A stretch of 33,817 bases of DNA. Origin: a bacterium (GTDB taxonomy: Bacteria > Planctomycetota > UBA1135 > GCA-002686595). Positions 8,358-17,083 of the stretch are shown piece after piece. How positions within the stretch are numbered: the first letter of the stretch is position 1; every line of letters begins with the position of its first letter. The translations under genes were made by a program, and so were the position numbers. The stretch is taken from NCBI GenBank assembly GCA_024228395.1, contig JAAETM010000552.1, positions 1 to 33,817 of the forward strand, given 5' to 3'. The notes beneath the pieces were generated by a model. The model worked only from the letters and a program-made list of their open reading frames with translations, was not told the DNA's origin and ran no database searches.

Positions 8358-10934
8358 ATGAAACCCGTCCGAGTAGAAGCCAAGATCGCTGGCAAAACAA
8401 TCGCGATCGAAACAGGCCAAATGGCGCGTCAATCCGCCGGCTCTGTAATTTGTACCCTTGGGGACACGAAGATTTTCGCTGCCGTCAATTCGGGCAATGC
8501 CCGCGAAGACATCGATTTCTTCCCCCTGGTCTGCGACTATCGCGAGAAGACCGAATCCGCTGGCAAGATCCCCGGCGGCTTCTTTAAGCGCGAAGGTCGT
8601 CCGACCACCAAGGAAATCCTGACCATGCGGCTGATCGACCGTTCGATCCGTCCCATGTTCCCCGATGGCTACAAGCAGGAAGTCCAGGTGATGACCCACG
8701 TACTGCAGTACGACGGTGTCAACAACCCCGATGTCCTGGCCATGATCGGGGCCTACGCCGCGATCCGCATCAGCGGTCTGCCCTTCGCCGGTACCCTGGG
8801 TGCTGTCCGTATCGGACGCGTCGACGGTGAACTTGGCGCATGGCCCACCGATGACGAGCGTCGCAGCGAGAGTGATCTCGACCTGGTCGTCGCTGGTCAC
8901 AAAGATGGCGTGGCCATGGTTGAGAGTTCCGCCAAGCAGCTCGTCGAATCCGACATGATCGACGCCCTGGAAATGGCCGGTGAGGTCATCCGTGACGTGG
9001 TCAATCTGGTGGACGAGCTTGGTGAAGCAGTGGGGGCAACCGCCGCCGAATTCACAGCTCCCGCCGTGGACGAAGATCTGAAGAACAAAGTCTTCGGTTC
9101 CGAGGCCGACCTGGTTACCGCCATGGGCACGGACGGCAAGCATGAGCGCGATGCCGCATGCAAGGTCGTGGAAACCGCATGTCTCGAGGCTCTTATGGGC
9201 GACACGCCCGACGATCAGAAGCGCGCCATGAAGAAGACCCTCAAGGGCTTCTTCCATGACCTGCGCCGCAAGGTCGAGCGCGACATGATTCTGGATGGCA
9301 AGCGTTCTGACGGTCGTGGTACCGAGGACATCCGTCTGATTACCGTCGTTCCCGACTTCATCGAGCGCCACCACGGTAGCGTGCTATTCACCCGTGGTGA
9401 GACCCAGGCCCTGGTTAGCGCCACCTTGGGTACCCCTGACGACGAGCAGGTCATCGACGGCGTCGAGAAGGAATACCGCAAGAACTTCTACTTGCACTAC
9501 AACTTCCCGCCCTATTCCGTGGGTGAAACCCGCCGCATCATGGGTCCTGGCCGTCGCGAGATCGGCCACGGCATGTTGGCGGAGCGCGCCCTCCAGGGTG
9601 TCATGCCCACCAAGGAAGGCTTCCCCTACACCGTCCGTATCGTGTCCGACATCATGGAGTCCAACGGCTCCTCGTCGATGGCTTCGGTCTGTGGTGGTTG
9701 CTTGGCTATGATGCGCGCGGGCGTTCCCGTCAGCCAGCCGGTTGCAGGCATCGCGATGGGCTTGGTCCAGGAAGGCGATCGCACTGCGATCCTCAGCGAT
9801 ATCCTCGGTTCCGAAGACCACAACGGCGACATGGACTTCAAAGTCGCAGGTTCCGGAGTGGGCATCACCGCATTGCAGATGGACATCAAGATCACGGGTG
9901 TTTCCCGCGAGCTCTTGACGACCGCTCTGGAGCAGGCTCGCAAGGGTCGTATCCATATCCTGCACAAGATGCTTGAGGCCGTTCCGGCTCCCAGCCCTGA
10001 GGTTTCCCGCTTCGCACCCCGTTTCGAATCGATCAAGATTCCCGGCGAGAAGATCGGCTTCCTGATCGGCCCTGGTGGCAAGAACATCAAAGCCCTGCAG
10101 GCCGACTACGAAGTCAAGGTCACCATCCTCGATGACAACGGCAACGTGCAGATCTTCGGCACCAACCCCGAAAAGGTTCAAGCTTGTAAGAACGCCATCC
10201 AGGCATCCACCGAGACCCCCGAGGTCGGAACCCGCTACAAGGGAACCGTGCGCAGCGTGCGCGACTTCGGTGCCTTCGTCGAGATCCTTCCCGGCGTCGA
10301 AGGCCTCTGCCACATCTCAGAGCTTGCCGACGGTTTCGTTGGCGCGGTGACCGATGAGGTCAACGTGGGCGACGAGATCGAAGTCGAGATTATCGCCGTG
10401 GACGACCGCGGTCGTATCAAGGTCAGCCGCAAGGCTGTTCAAGCCGGTTCCGGTGGCGACGCTCCCAAAGAGGAAGGCGGTGATCGTGAAGAGCGTCCCC
10501 GTGGCCGTGATCGCGAAGAACGCCCCCGCGGGCGTGATCGAGAAGAGCGACCCCGTGGTCGTGATCGCGAAGAGCGTCCCCGTGGTCGTGGACGTGACCG
10601 CGAGGAACGTGACGGTGGTGAAGAGCGCGAAGAGCGCCCCCGCGGTCGAGGTCGTGGACGCGACCGCGACGATCACAGCAATGGCGACGACCGCGAAGAG
10701 CGTCCCCGTGGCCGCGGTCGGGATCGCGATGAGCGCGACGACCGTGATGATCGCCCCCGTGGCGGAGGCCGCGATCGTGATGATCGCAATGATGGGGACG
10801 ATCGCTATGATCGCCCCCGCGGTCGCGGTCGTGATGACCGCGACGATCGCCCCCGTGGCCGCGATCGCGATGATCACGATGATCGCGACAATGACGATTC
10901 GCCCCGTCGGCGTCGTTCCCGCAGTTCCCGCTAG
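8358..10934 (+). CDS. pnp: Polyribonucleotide nucleotidyltransferase (PNPase) with long charged C-terminal tail
   Basis: 858 residues, against about 700 in most bacteria. It catalyses phosphorolytic 3'-5' RNA decay. Domains in order: first RNase PH core (about 10-145), alpha-helical linker (about 150-235), second, catalytic RNase PH core (about 315-455), KH domain (about 555-615, with GPGG at its GxxG loop) and S1 domain (about 625-695, [17 protein letters not shown]). Family motifs are intact: [37 protein letters not shown] with the metal-binding Asp pair, and [10 protein letters not shown]. From about residue 709 to 858 the chain becomes a low-complexity tail of DREERPRGR repeats, then D/R/G-rich sequence and a terminal [11 protein letters not shown]. 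Such a tail probably binds RNA or recruits degradosome partners, as RGG/RE-type tails do elsewhere. It follows rpsO and ends before a strong terminator. Confidence 0.97.
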   Translation: MKPVRVEAKIAGKTIAIETGQMARQSAGSVICTLGDTKIFAAVNSGNAREDIDFFPLVCDYREKTESAGKIPGGFFKREGRPTTKEILTMRLIDRSIRPMFPDGYKQEVQVMTHVLQYDGVNNPDVLAMIGAYAAIRISGLPFAGTLGAVRIGRVDGELGAWPTDDERRSESDLDLVVAGHKDGVAMVESSAKQLVESDMIDALEMAGEVIRDVVNLVDELGEAVGATAAEFTAPAVDEDLKNKVFGSEADLVTAMGTDGKHERDAACKVVETACLEALMGDTPDDQKRAMKKTLKGFFHDLRRKVERDMILDGKRSDGRGTEDIRLITVVPDFIERHHGSVLFTRGETQALVSATLGTPDDEQVIDGVEKEYRKNFYLHYNFPPYSVGETRRIMGPGRREIGHGMLAERALQGVMPTKEGFPYTVRIVSDIMESNGSSSMASVCGGCLAMMRAGVPVSQPVAGIAMGLVQEGDRTAILSDILGSEDHNGDMDFKVAGSGVGITALQMDIKITGVSRELLTTALEQARKGRIHILHKMLEAVPAPSPEVSRFAPRFESIKIPGEKIGFLIGPGGKNIKALQADYEVKVTILDDNGNVQIFGTNPEKVQACKNAIQASTETPEVGTRYKGTVRSVRDFGAFVEILPGVEGLCHISELADGFVGAVTDEVNVGDEIEVEIIAVDDRGRIKVSRKAVQAGSGGDAPKEEGGDREERPRGRDREERPRGRDREERPRGRDREERPRGRGRDREERDGGEEREERPRGRGRGRDRDDHSNGDDREERPRGRGRDRDERDDRDDRPRGGGRDRDDRNDGDDRYDRPRGRGRDDRDDRPRGRDRDDHDDRDNDDSPRRRRSRSSR
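10482..10931 (+). repeat. 27-base tandem repeat array coding the PNPase tail
   Basis: Four near-identical 27-base units, each encoding DREERPRGR, run from 10482 to about 10589. Degenerate copies with D/G/N substitutions follow to the end of pnp. The units differ at synonymous positions (CGT/CGC, CCC, GGC/GGT), so the protein repeat is better conserved than the DNA. That suggests selection on the peptide rather than very recent duplication. Confidence 0.85.
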
Positions 10935-10982
10935 GGGGTGAACTTCCAGCAGACCCATTGGGGGTCGCTGGATGGAATTCAC

Positions 10983-11020
10983 AGGCCGAGAAGACTTCAG
11001 CGTCTTCTCGGCCTTTTTTT
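10983..11020 (+). terminator. Rho-independent terminator of rpsO-pnp
   Basis: GGCCGAGAAGAC (10984-10995) pairs perfectly with GTCTTCTCGGCC (11002-11013) around a 6-base loop and runs straight into seven T's (11014-11020). It lies 49 bases past the pnp stop. This is a textbook intrinsic terminator for the plus strand. Confidence 0.95.
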
Positions 11021-11203
11021 GTTTAGGACAGGTTCAATTTGGGACGCTATCTCCCCGCGTGCCTCAATTGCAGGGCATTGGGTAGGAAATTGTAAAAAGT
11101 AACGACTGCCCTGCTGCACTTTCTCTTCCCAGCCGAAATAGTAGAGTGTTCCCGCTGTCAAGCTTCCCGCTTCCCTGGGTATTCGCTCTACGTATCCGAA
11201 CCC

Positions 11204-11626
11204 ATGTTGTTAAATCTCTTCTATCTGCTTCCCCTGATTGTGGGGGGTGTATCCATACTGGCTGATGCCCCGGCGGAGGACCACAGCGTGGTTCTTACCG
11301 ATGATGGGCGAGGCACTCCGTATGTGGTCGACAAGACCGACAGTATCTGCGGGCTTTCCGAGCCCCGCCAATTGACGGTACCCGCTAAAGTGAATTTCGA
11401 GAAGCTTCTGAAAGCGACCGCAGAACACAAGGAATTGGTTCGCAAGAAGATTGATCCGTCCAGTGCCAAGGGTACTGCCTTGTTAAGCCGTGCGACCCGG
11501 AAAGTGGTTGCTGCGTGCGAGGCTGTTCGGGTGAAAGGGTCCTATTGCAGCATTTGGAAGACGATTTCTCGCCGGGATGGGGTGGCCATCCCCAGCGTGA
11601 CCGCTGACGTCCTAAAGAAACTGTAG
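11204..11626 (+). CDS. Small putative secreted protein, unknown function
   Basis: 140 residues from an ATG. The hydrophobic N-terminus (MLLNLFYLLPLIVGGVSILA) looks like a signal peptide or single membrane anchor with a possible cleavage site after S-I-L-A. The rest is mostly helical and Lys/Arg-rich, with three Cys residues (about 49, 104 and 113) that could form a disulfide in the periplasm, and a C-terminal SVTADVLKKL. I do not recognise the family. It stands alone between the pnp terminator and a stem-loop upstream of the secretin gene. The region before it (11021-11203) shows no convincing promoter motif. It is judged real by its length, signal-like start and lack of a better competing frame. 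Confidence 0.6.
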   Translation: MLLNLFYLLPLIVGGVSILADAPAEDHSVVLTDDGRGTPYVVDKTDSICGLSEPRQLTVPAKVNFEKLLKATAEHKELVRKKIDPSSAKGTALLSRATRKVVAACEAVRVKGSYCSIWKTISRRDGVAIPSVTADVLKKL

Positions 11627-11703
11627 GGCTCCTTAGGCCAATATGGGGAGGCCTAGCCAGGGCCTTCAACCAGCGGATCCAAAGGGATTCGCTTCGAACA
11701 CGT

Positions 11704-11726
11704 GGGCCCGTCAGCTTGACGGGTCC
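11704..11726 (+). terminator. GC-rich stem-loop upstream of the secretin gene
   Basis: GGGCCCGTCA (11704-11713) pairs with TGACGGGTCC (11717-11726), ten pairs with one G-U, across a tight 3-base loop. There is no T tract. It lies in the 230-base gap between the small secreted protein and the secretin gene, so it could end the former transcript or attenuate entry into the latter. Nothing else is recognisable in that gap. Confidence 0.4.
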
Positions 11727-11858
11727 TCTGCCATTTGTGGGCCATCCGGGTCGGAGCGTCGGGCATGAAGGTTCACGTTGGACTCGTGGGGTCCCGCCAG
11801 CGGCTTCCGAAAAATTGGAAGGTTGGCTACCTAGCATGGGAACAGGTACTCTCCGAAT

Positions 11859-13397
11859 GTGCAGATTCCCTTTGTTCTTCTCTCCCGAGCCCATTTTCGC
11901 AACGTTTGTGGACTCGCACTTGTTGCTTCCATTGTCACTGCTGGCTGTGGCGCCCCCAAGGGCACAACGCCCCGGGCTCGCAATGAGCAGGTCAATTTGG
12001 AGTTATTCCAGCAGTTGATCGAAGGGGGAACGATGACCCCCTTGGAAGGCTTTGAGGATGACGAATATCTGGCCGAGCTTGAACGGCAGTATTCGGACTT
12101 GGGCGCCCAGGTTCCAGGGGATAGGACGCAGGCAGGGCAAGGGGGTAGCGAATCAGATCCTAGGCTCGCTGAAGGGGGGCTGGGCGACGGTTTGGGGCCC
12201 CTGTTGCCCGGTGAGTTCACCGAGCCGCCGATCAACCCCTACCTGGAGTTTGGTTCACAGATTTACGTGTATGACAGTGGCCTTGTGATGAAGCCGTACA
12301 CGTTCCCACCCACCATGGGGCAGCATGTGCTGAACTTGCTCACGGCCTATGGGGATTTCCCGATCTATGGCGCAGGTGTTGATGGCGCAGGCATGCCAGA
12401 TTCCGCAACGGAGCAGCCCTTGGATTCCGTGCTCTTTGACCTGCGGCAGAACTGGTCCATCGAAGCTTGGTCAGATCCGCGCGGTGGCGGAAATGGTGCT
12501 TTGCAAACGCCCAAGCCTATCATTCTCGGCGACCTCTTGATCATCACCGCAGCGCCCAAGGTGCTGTTGAATGTGGAGCACTTCATCAACATATTTGTTG
12601 AGGACGTCAAGCAGATTGAAATCGAAGCCAAGATCGTTGAGGTGATCACCACAGAGGGCCTCGACTACGGCGTGGCCAAAGTGGACGAGAACACGCCGAT
12701 TTTCGGTCTTCCAAGCTCAGGCACATTGATCCACGGCATCGACTTTTCCATGCCCAATACGGTGGGTAGTGGGGTCACGGGCAACTCCCTGCTCTCCGTT
12801 GGGGCCGTGTTCGATGGGGTCGTATTCAATGCTGTGCTGGAGGCCGTGGCGTCCAACGAGCACGTGCAAATCATCTCCCGCCCCAAGGTTGCGGTTCGTG
12901 AAGGCGCTCGCGCGGAGATCGTCAACACCACCGAGATCCCGTTCTTCAACATCTCGGCGATCAACTCCAGCGGAAACTTCACGACCACTTTGACCTACAA
13001 GCCTGTGGGGGTGCAGATGTACGTGATCCCACGTGTTGTCGGAGATGACACAGTGGTCCTATCCATCGACATAGAGGCTTCCCAGCAAACGGGAACCGCA
13101 GTGACGTTTAGCCAGGGCAATTCTTCGGATTCCGCCATCGTGCAGGTGCCCCTGATTTCCAGCCGAAGGGCACGCACAATCGTGCGATTGGAGCCTGGAC
13201 AGGCGGTCATCCTGGGTGGACTGATAACCGAGCGCAATCTGGAACGCGAACGCAAGGTTCCGATCTTGGGGGACATTCCGGTGCTGGGATATCTGTTTAA
13301 GAGCAGCTTCCAGACCAAGGAACAGACCAACGTCCTGTTTTACATACGCCCCAGAATCCTTCAGGGCGGCGATTTGAACAGCTCCCTCGACTACTAA
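11859..13397 (+). CDS. Secretin-family outer-membrane lipoprotein (GspD/PilQ-like)
   Basis: 512 residues from a GTG at 11859; no other start lies near. A lipobox (VTAGC, Cys30) follows a hydrophobic stretch. The N-terminal third is low in conservation and Gly/Asp-rich. A mid-region N1/KH-like domain (near 225-265: GDLLIITAAPKVLLNVEHFI, then QIEIEAKIVEV) leads into the secretin beta-barrel domain (about 300-505). That domain carries family landmarks: SVGAVFDG, VQIISRPKVAV, RTIVRLEPGQAVILGGL and VPILGDIPVLGYLF. Secretins form the outer-membrane gate of type II secretion or type IV pilus systems. It is shorter than classical GspD (about 650) and lacks most N-domains. It is 91 bases upstream of a GspK-like gene, which favours a type II secretion role. 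Confidence 0.88.
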   Translation: MQIPFVLLSRAHFRNVCGLALVASIVTAGCGAPKGTTPRARNEQVNLELFQQLIEGGTMTPLEGFEDDEYLAELERQYSDLGAQVPGDRTQAGQGGSESDPRLAEGGLGDGLGPLLPGEFTEPPINPYLEFGSQIYVYDSGLVMKPYTFPPTMGQHVLNLLTAYGDFPIYGAGVDGAGMPDSATEQPLDSVLFDLRQNWSIEAWSDPRGGGNGALQTPKPIILGDLLIITAAPKVLLNVEHFINIFVEDVKQIEIEAKIVEVITTEGLDYGVAKVDENTPIFGLPSSGTLIHGIDFSMPNTVGSGVTGNSLLSVGAVFDGVVFNAVLEAVASNEHVQIISRPKVAVREGARAEIVNTTEIPFFNISAINSSGNFTTTLTYKPVGVQMYVIPRVVGDDTVVLSIDIEASQQTGTAVTFSQGNSSDSAIVQVPLISSRRARTIVRLEPGQAVILGGLITERNLERERKVPILGDIPVLGYLFKSSFQTKEQTNVLFYIRPRILQGGDLNSSLDY

Positions 13398-13488
13398 CCA
13401 TCGATTGGGGGGATCGAGGGGGGCCTGCTTGGTATGATTCGAATACGTGGGAATACCCAAGTTTGCGGGACGTCTTCATCAGGAACTT

Positions 13489-14829
13489 ATGCAGTTGTCA
13501 ACCAGCCACAAAGCGGATTCACCCGGGGAGCGCGGAGCCGCGCTCTTGATCACTTTCCTGGTCCTGATCGTTGTGGTAATGATCGCTTACCAGGTCAATA
13601 GGATCACAGCCAATGAGCAGATCGAAGCGCGCCGTTCGCTGGTCTTGACCAAGATGGACTTCGCCATCGATGCGGCCTTTCTTCAGGTGGAGCAGGACCT
13701 GCTAGCGGACGCCGAGGAGGAAGGGGAGGAAGAGGGTGGCGAGGGCGACCCCCAAGAGAACCCTGGCGCAGCCATCGCGGGAGCGGGCGGCGAGGAGGGA
13801 GAAGGTGGCGGTGAAGGAGAGTCTGGACCCGTTGATTCCTTCAATGACGAATGGGCCACGATTCAATCCACGAACATTGGGGATCAGGACCTTTCGGTCT
13901 ATGTGATCGACGAGGATCGCAAGTTCAACATTCTCAGCATGCTGGCTGAGGATGTGGAGGAGGCCCAGGAGGCTCAGGTGATCGTTGCTCGGATCTTGGA
14001 TGGCTGCCGCAATGGTACCCGGGTGGATATTCAAAGTGGCACGGCCGAGGACATGGCCCGCGCCATGAAAAATTTCCTGGAGGATCGCATCGGGGGGACT
14101 TTCCCATCTCCCAACCACTTGGCAGACCCGGATGCGGGAGTGATCATGCCCTTGTCCATGCGTGAGTTCGTTGCCATCGAGCCCTTCTCCGCGCATCACT
14201 TTCAGGATTACTTGGATGAGGACGGCAATCGGGTGCATGCCATCGACTGCTTTTTGACGGTCTATAGCTCGCCCGCGATCGGCCCCGAGGGAGAAAGCCA
14301 ACTGGGATACACGATCAACGTGAACACCGCGCCTTTGCCGGTGCTGGCAGGGCTATTTGATCCCAGTCTTGTCGACTCCTCCCTGTGGCGCGAAATCATT
14401 GATCACCGCAATGAGGAGCAGGAGAGCGAAGATGGGGCCCAGGATGAAGAACCTCAGCTCGATGAGTATGGGGAACCCATGGTCGCAACAAAGGAATTTC
14501 AAGCGACAACCGACCTGGAAAGCCTCCCCACGATGGAGGGGTTGGATCCTGAGACCCGTGACCTGGTCATGGCTCGATTCAAGGTCGATTCCCAGGTCTT
14601 TTCCATCACCATCACCGCCCGCGAGTCCACCCTGATGGATCAGGGCATGGATCCCCATGAGTTGAGCCGCGAGGAGCGCGAGCGGGCAGAGCGAGCGGGC
14701 ACGGATCTGGTCCGTACCGTTCGAAGGGTGCTTTGGCGCCAGGGGGGAGAAGAGGTCGGGATCCACATCCTGGCGCTTTGGGACGTGCTGGACCACACAC
14801 CCCTGGAGCTTCTGGACGTGGAGGAGTAA
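13489..14829 (+). CDS. GspK-like minor pseudopilin of type II secretion
   Basis: 446 residues. I choose the ATG at 13489, which has AGGA four bases upstream; a GTG at 13447 would add 14 residues. The N-terminus has a prepilin-peptidase site (GERG, cut after Gly16) followed by AALLITFLVLIVVVMIAY. It lacks Glu at +5, which is typical of GspK. The periplasmic part contains a helix-hairpin-helix-like unit near residues 270-300 (YTINVNTAPLPVLAGLF), also characteristic of GspK. GspK caps the pseudopilus tip with GspI and GspJ. Odd: residues about 71-114 are a Glu/Gly-rich low-complexity stretch (EEEGEEEGGEGD) absent from the family, and a second acidic loop lies near 315-335. No other secretion genes are in the window. 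Confidence 0.85.
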   Translation: MQLSTSHKADSPGERGAALLITFLVLIVVVMIAYQVNRITANEQIEARRSLVLTKMDFAIDAAFLQVEQDLLADAEEEGEEEGGEGDPQENPGAAIAGAGGEEGEGGGEGESGPVDSFNDEWATIQSTNIGDQDLSVYVIDEDRKFNILSMLAEDVEEAQEAQVIVARILDGCRNGTRVDIQSGTAEDMARAMKNFLEDRIGGTFPSPNHLADPDAGVIMPLSMREFVAIEPFSAHHFQDYLDEDGNRVHAIDCFLTVYSSPAIGPEGESQLGYTINVNTAPLPVLAGLFDPSLVDSSLWREIIDHRNEEQESEDGAQDEEPQLDEYGEPMVATKEFQATTDLESLPTMEGLDPETRDLVMARFKVDSQVFSITITARESTLMDQGMDPHELSREERERAERAGTDLVRTVRRVLWRQGGEEVGIHILALWDVLDHTPLELLDVEE

Positions 14830-14997
14830 TCGCCCGCAGGGTTTTCGGGTTATCCCTTGCCGGAGCGTGGAAGGCTCGTGAGAATGGCGCGCTCTTGAGC
14901 TCGGTAGGTCCGATGGTCGGCGCAAAGTGCGCCCCGAGGATCGTCCGGGTGGAAGTCCCGGCCCAAGGCCCAATCCTCTTTTCTGTGCTTCAAAAAC
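14830..14997 (+). promoter_or_regulatory. Leader region of purA with two hairpins
   Basis: The 168-base gap before purA contains GGCGCA/TGCGCC (14917-14931) inside a longer TCGG/CCGA pairing, and CCGGG/CCCGG around a 7-base loop (about 14946-14962). I tested it by eye against tRNA, SRP RNA and known purine riboswitches and saw no match. It may be an uncharacterised leader or just GC-rich spacer. The purA ATG is preceded by CAAAAAC, not a Shine-Dalgarno sequence. Confidence 0.3.
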
Positions 14998-16281
14998 ATG
15001 GCCACCCTCAGCATATTCGGCGCCCAATGGGGCGATGAAGGTAAGGGGAAGGTGATCGACCGTTTGGCGGCCGACGTCGACTACATTGTGCGTTACCAGG
15101 GTGGTGCCAATGCGGGCCACACGGTGGTGGTGGGGGACAAAACTTATGCCCTGCACCTGATCCCCTCAGGCATCCTGCACCCTGGCCGAATCAATGTGAT
15201 CGCCAATGGGGTCGCCATCGATCCGATCTCCTTCCTTGGGGAAGTGGATGGTTTGATCGTGCGCGGCGTGCAGATCAACGGGGACAATCTGGTGCTGTCG
15301 TCGAACGCCCACGTGATCTTCGAGCATCACAAGGTGGTCGATGGATTGGCCGAACGCTGGAAGGGTGAAGGCCGTATCGGAACCACCGGCCGCGGCATTG
15401 GCCCCGCCTATGCGGACAAGGCTTCGCGCACGGGCCTGCGCATCGCAGACCTGCTCGATCCGGAACGCTGCAAGGAGCGTTTGGGCGCAGCTTTGGCTGA
15501 AAAGAATGCGCTCATCAAACGCGTGCACGAAGCAGAGCCCCTAGACCTGGACTCCCAGCTCGAAAAGTACAGCACCCTCGCCGATCGTCTGCGTCCCTTT
15601 GTTGCGGATACGGGCAAACTCCTGCGCCAAGCCTATCGCGATGGCAAGTCGATCCTGTTCGAAGGCGCTCAAGGAGTCATGCTCGACATCGACCATGGTA
15701 CTTACCCCTTCGTGACCTCTTCCAACACCGGTACCGGTGGCATCCCCGCTGGCACGGGTTTTCCCCCGGTTTGGGTAGAGAAATCCATGGGCATTGCGAA
15801 GGCCTATTGCACTCGCGTGGGGGAAGGACCTTTCCCCTCTGAATTGACCGATGAGATGGGCGATCACCTGTGCAAGGTCGGCCGTGAGTTTGGTACCACC
15901 ACCGGGCGGGCGCGCCGCGCGGGTTGGTTCGATGGTGTGGCCGCGCGTTATGCCTTCGAATTGGCCGGTACGAATTCCTGGGTCATGACCAAATTGGACG
16001 TGCTCTCCGGGCTGGGCGAAATTCAGGTTGGCGTGGCCTACAAGCACGATGGCGTGCGCTACGAGGAATACCCCGCGCACCTGCCCTGTGTCGAAGACGT
16101 GGAAGTGGAATACAGGACCCTACCCGGCTGGAACGAGGACATTTCCGACGTGCGAGAGTGGGATGATTTGCCCGCGAACGCCCAGGGTTACGTGAGAGCT
16201 CTCGGCGATTTGGTCGGCGCCCCCGTGGCTTTGGTGAGCGTCGGACCCGACCGCGCCGCCATGGTAACTTGCCCCAAATAA
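14998..16281 (+). CDS. purA: Adenylosuccinate synthetase
   Basis: 427 residues, standard length. It joins IMP and aspartate with GTP hydrolysis, the first committed step from IMP to AMP, in the cytoplasm. Conserved motifs are complete: QWGDEGKGK near the start (catalytic Asp, phosphate loop), NAGHT with the catalytic His, GTTGRGIGPAY, the IMP-binding NTGTGGIPAGTGFPP region, TRVGEGPFPSEL, the nucleotide-contacting GTTTGRARRAGW, and TKLDVLSGL. It is 27 bases upstream of uppS, so the two are probably co-transcribed even though their pathways differ. Confidence 0.98.
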   Translation: MATLSIFGAQWGDEGKGKVIDRLAADVDYIVRYQGGANAGHTVVVGDKTYALHLIPSGILHPGRINVIANGVAIDPISFLGEVDGLIVRGVQINGDNLVLSSNAHVIFEHHKVVDGLAERWKGEGRIGTTGRGIGPAYADKASRTGLRIADLLDPERCKERLGAALAEKNALIKRVHEAEPLDLDSQLEKYSTLADRLRPFVADTGKLLRQAYRDGKSILFEGAQGVMLDIDHGTYPFVTSSNTGTGGIPAGTGFPPVWVEKSMGIAKAYCTRVGEGPFPSELTDEMGDHLCKVGREFGTTTGRARRAGWFDGVAARYAFELAGTNSWVMTKLDVLSGLGEIQVGVAYKHDGVRYEEYPAHLPCVEDVEVEYRTLPGWNEDISDVREWDDLPANAQGYVRALGDLVGAPVALVSVGPDRAAMVTCPK

Positions 16282-16308
16282 AAACACCTACCCACCGCAA
16301 GACGCAAC

Positions 16309-17070
16309 GTGCAAGCCACCGACTTCCCTGACCCCCTGCCCCAGCATGTGGCCATCATCATGGATGGCAATGGACGCTGGGCAACGGAACGGGGCATGTC
16401 CCGGGTGCGTGGCCATGTGGCGGGCGTGCAGTCCGTACGCGAGATCACCACCGAATGCGCGCGTTTGCATTTGGGTAGTTTGACCCTCTACGCTTTTTCG
16501 GTCGAGAATTGGAAGAGGCCTTCCACCGAGGTGCGCTACCTGATGCGTTTGCTGCGTGTGTTCTTGCGCCGTGAACGCACCACGTTGATGAAGAATGATG
16601 TGCGTCTGCGTTGCATCGGTCGCTTGGACGATCTTCCTGCTGGCGCGTTGAAAGAACTGCGACGTACCGAACGAATGACCGCAGGGAACACCGGGCTGGT
16701 CCTGCGCCTGGCTTTGTCCTATGGGGGCCGAAGTGAAATCTCTGATGGGCTGAAGGCCTTTGGCTTGGACGTGGCGCAGGGCAAGGTCGATCCCAAGGAT
16801 GTGGACGAGGAAACCCTGCGTGCTTACCTCTACGATTCGGAAACCCCGGATCCGGATTTCATCATTCGAACGGCGGGAGAGATGCGCTTGTCCAATTTTC
16901 TATTGTGGCAATTGAGCTATGCGGAACTGTACGTGGCCCAGGTTTGCTGGCCGGAGTTCAAGAAGGAGGCCCTGTGGAAAGCGCTGGCGGCTTTCGGAGA
17001 ACGGCATCGAAAATTCGGCCTCTCGCCCGAGCAAGGGGGTGCGTGCAAATCCTCCCGTTCGATTTCCTGA
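16309..17070 (+). CDS. uppS: Isoprenyl (undecaprenyl) diphosphate synthase
   Basis: 253 residues from a GTG at 16309. It is a cis-prenyltransferase that extends farnesyl diphosphate with isopentenyl diphosphate to make the C55 carrier lipid for peptidoglycan and LPS synthesis. Family motifs are present: HVAIIMDGNGRWA with catalytic Asp19, LTLYAFSVENWKRP, LSYGGR (the usual Asn is Ser here) and the C-terminal TAGEMRLSNFLLWQ. No Shine-Dalgarno sequence is visible. cdsA starts 13 bases after its stop, the common uppS-cdsA pairing. Confidence 0.96.
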   Translation: MQATDFPDPLPQHVAIIMDGNGRWATERGMSRVRGHVAGVQSVREITTECARLHLGSLTLYAFSVENWKRPSTEVRYLMRLLRVFLRRERTTLMKNDVRLRCIGRLDDLPAGALKELRRTERMTAGNTGLVLRLALSYGGRSEISDGLKAFGLDVAQGKVDPKDVDEETLRAYLYDSETPDPDFIIRTAGEMRLSNFLLWQLSYAELYVAQVCWPEFKKEALWKALAAFGERHRKFGLSPEQGGACKSSRSIS

Positions 17071-17083
17071 CCCCCCCTGAGTC

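Noticed and set aside
8310..10313. Long minus-strand frames (354 and 309 codons) opposite pnp
   Set aside because: They are antisense to intact PNPase domains, contain His/Asp-rich nonsense typical of reversed GC-rich codons, and have no family motif.
10317..10982. Hydrophobic 221-codon minus-strand frame rich in Ile/Ala/Thr opposite the PNPase tail
   Set aside because: It looks like a membrane protein only because it is the complement of an Arg/Asp repeat. Its low complexity mirrors the tail repeats.
14900..14997. tRNA, SRP RNA or known riboswitch in the purA leader
   Set aside because: There is no T-loop GTTCGA, no SRP GGAAG apical motif and no purine-riboswitch core.
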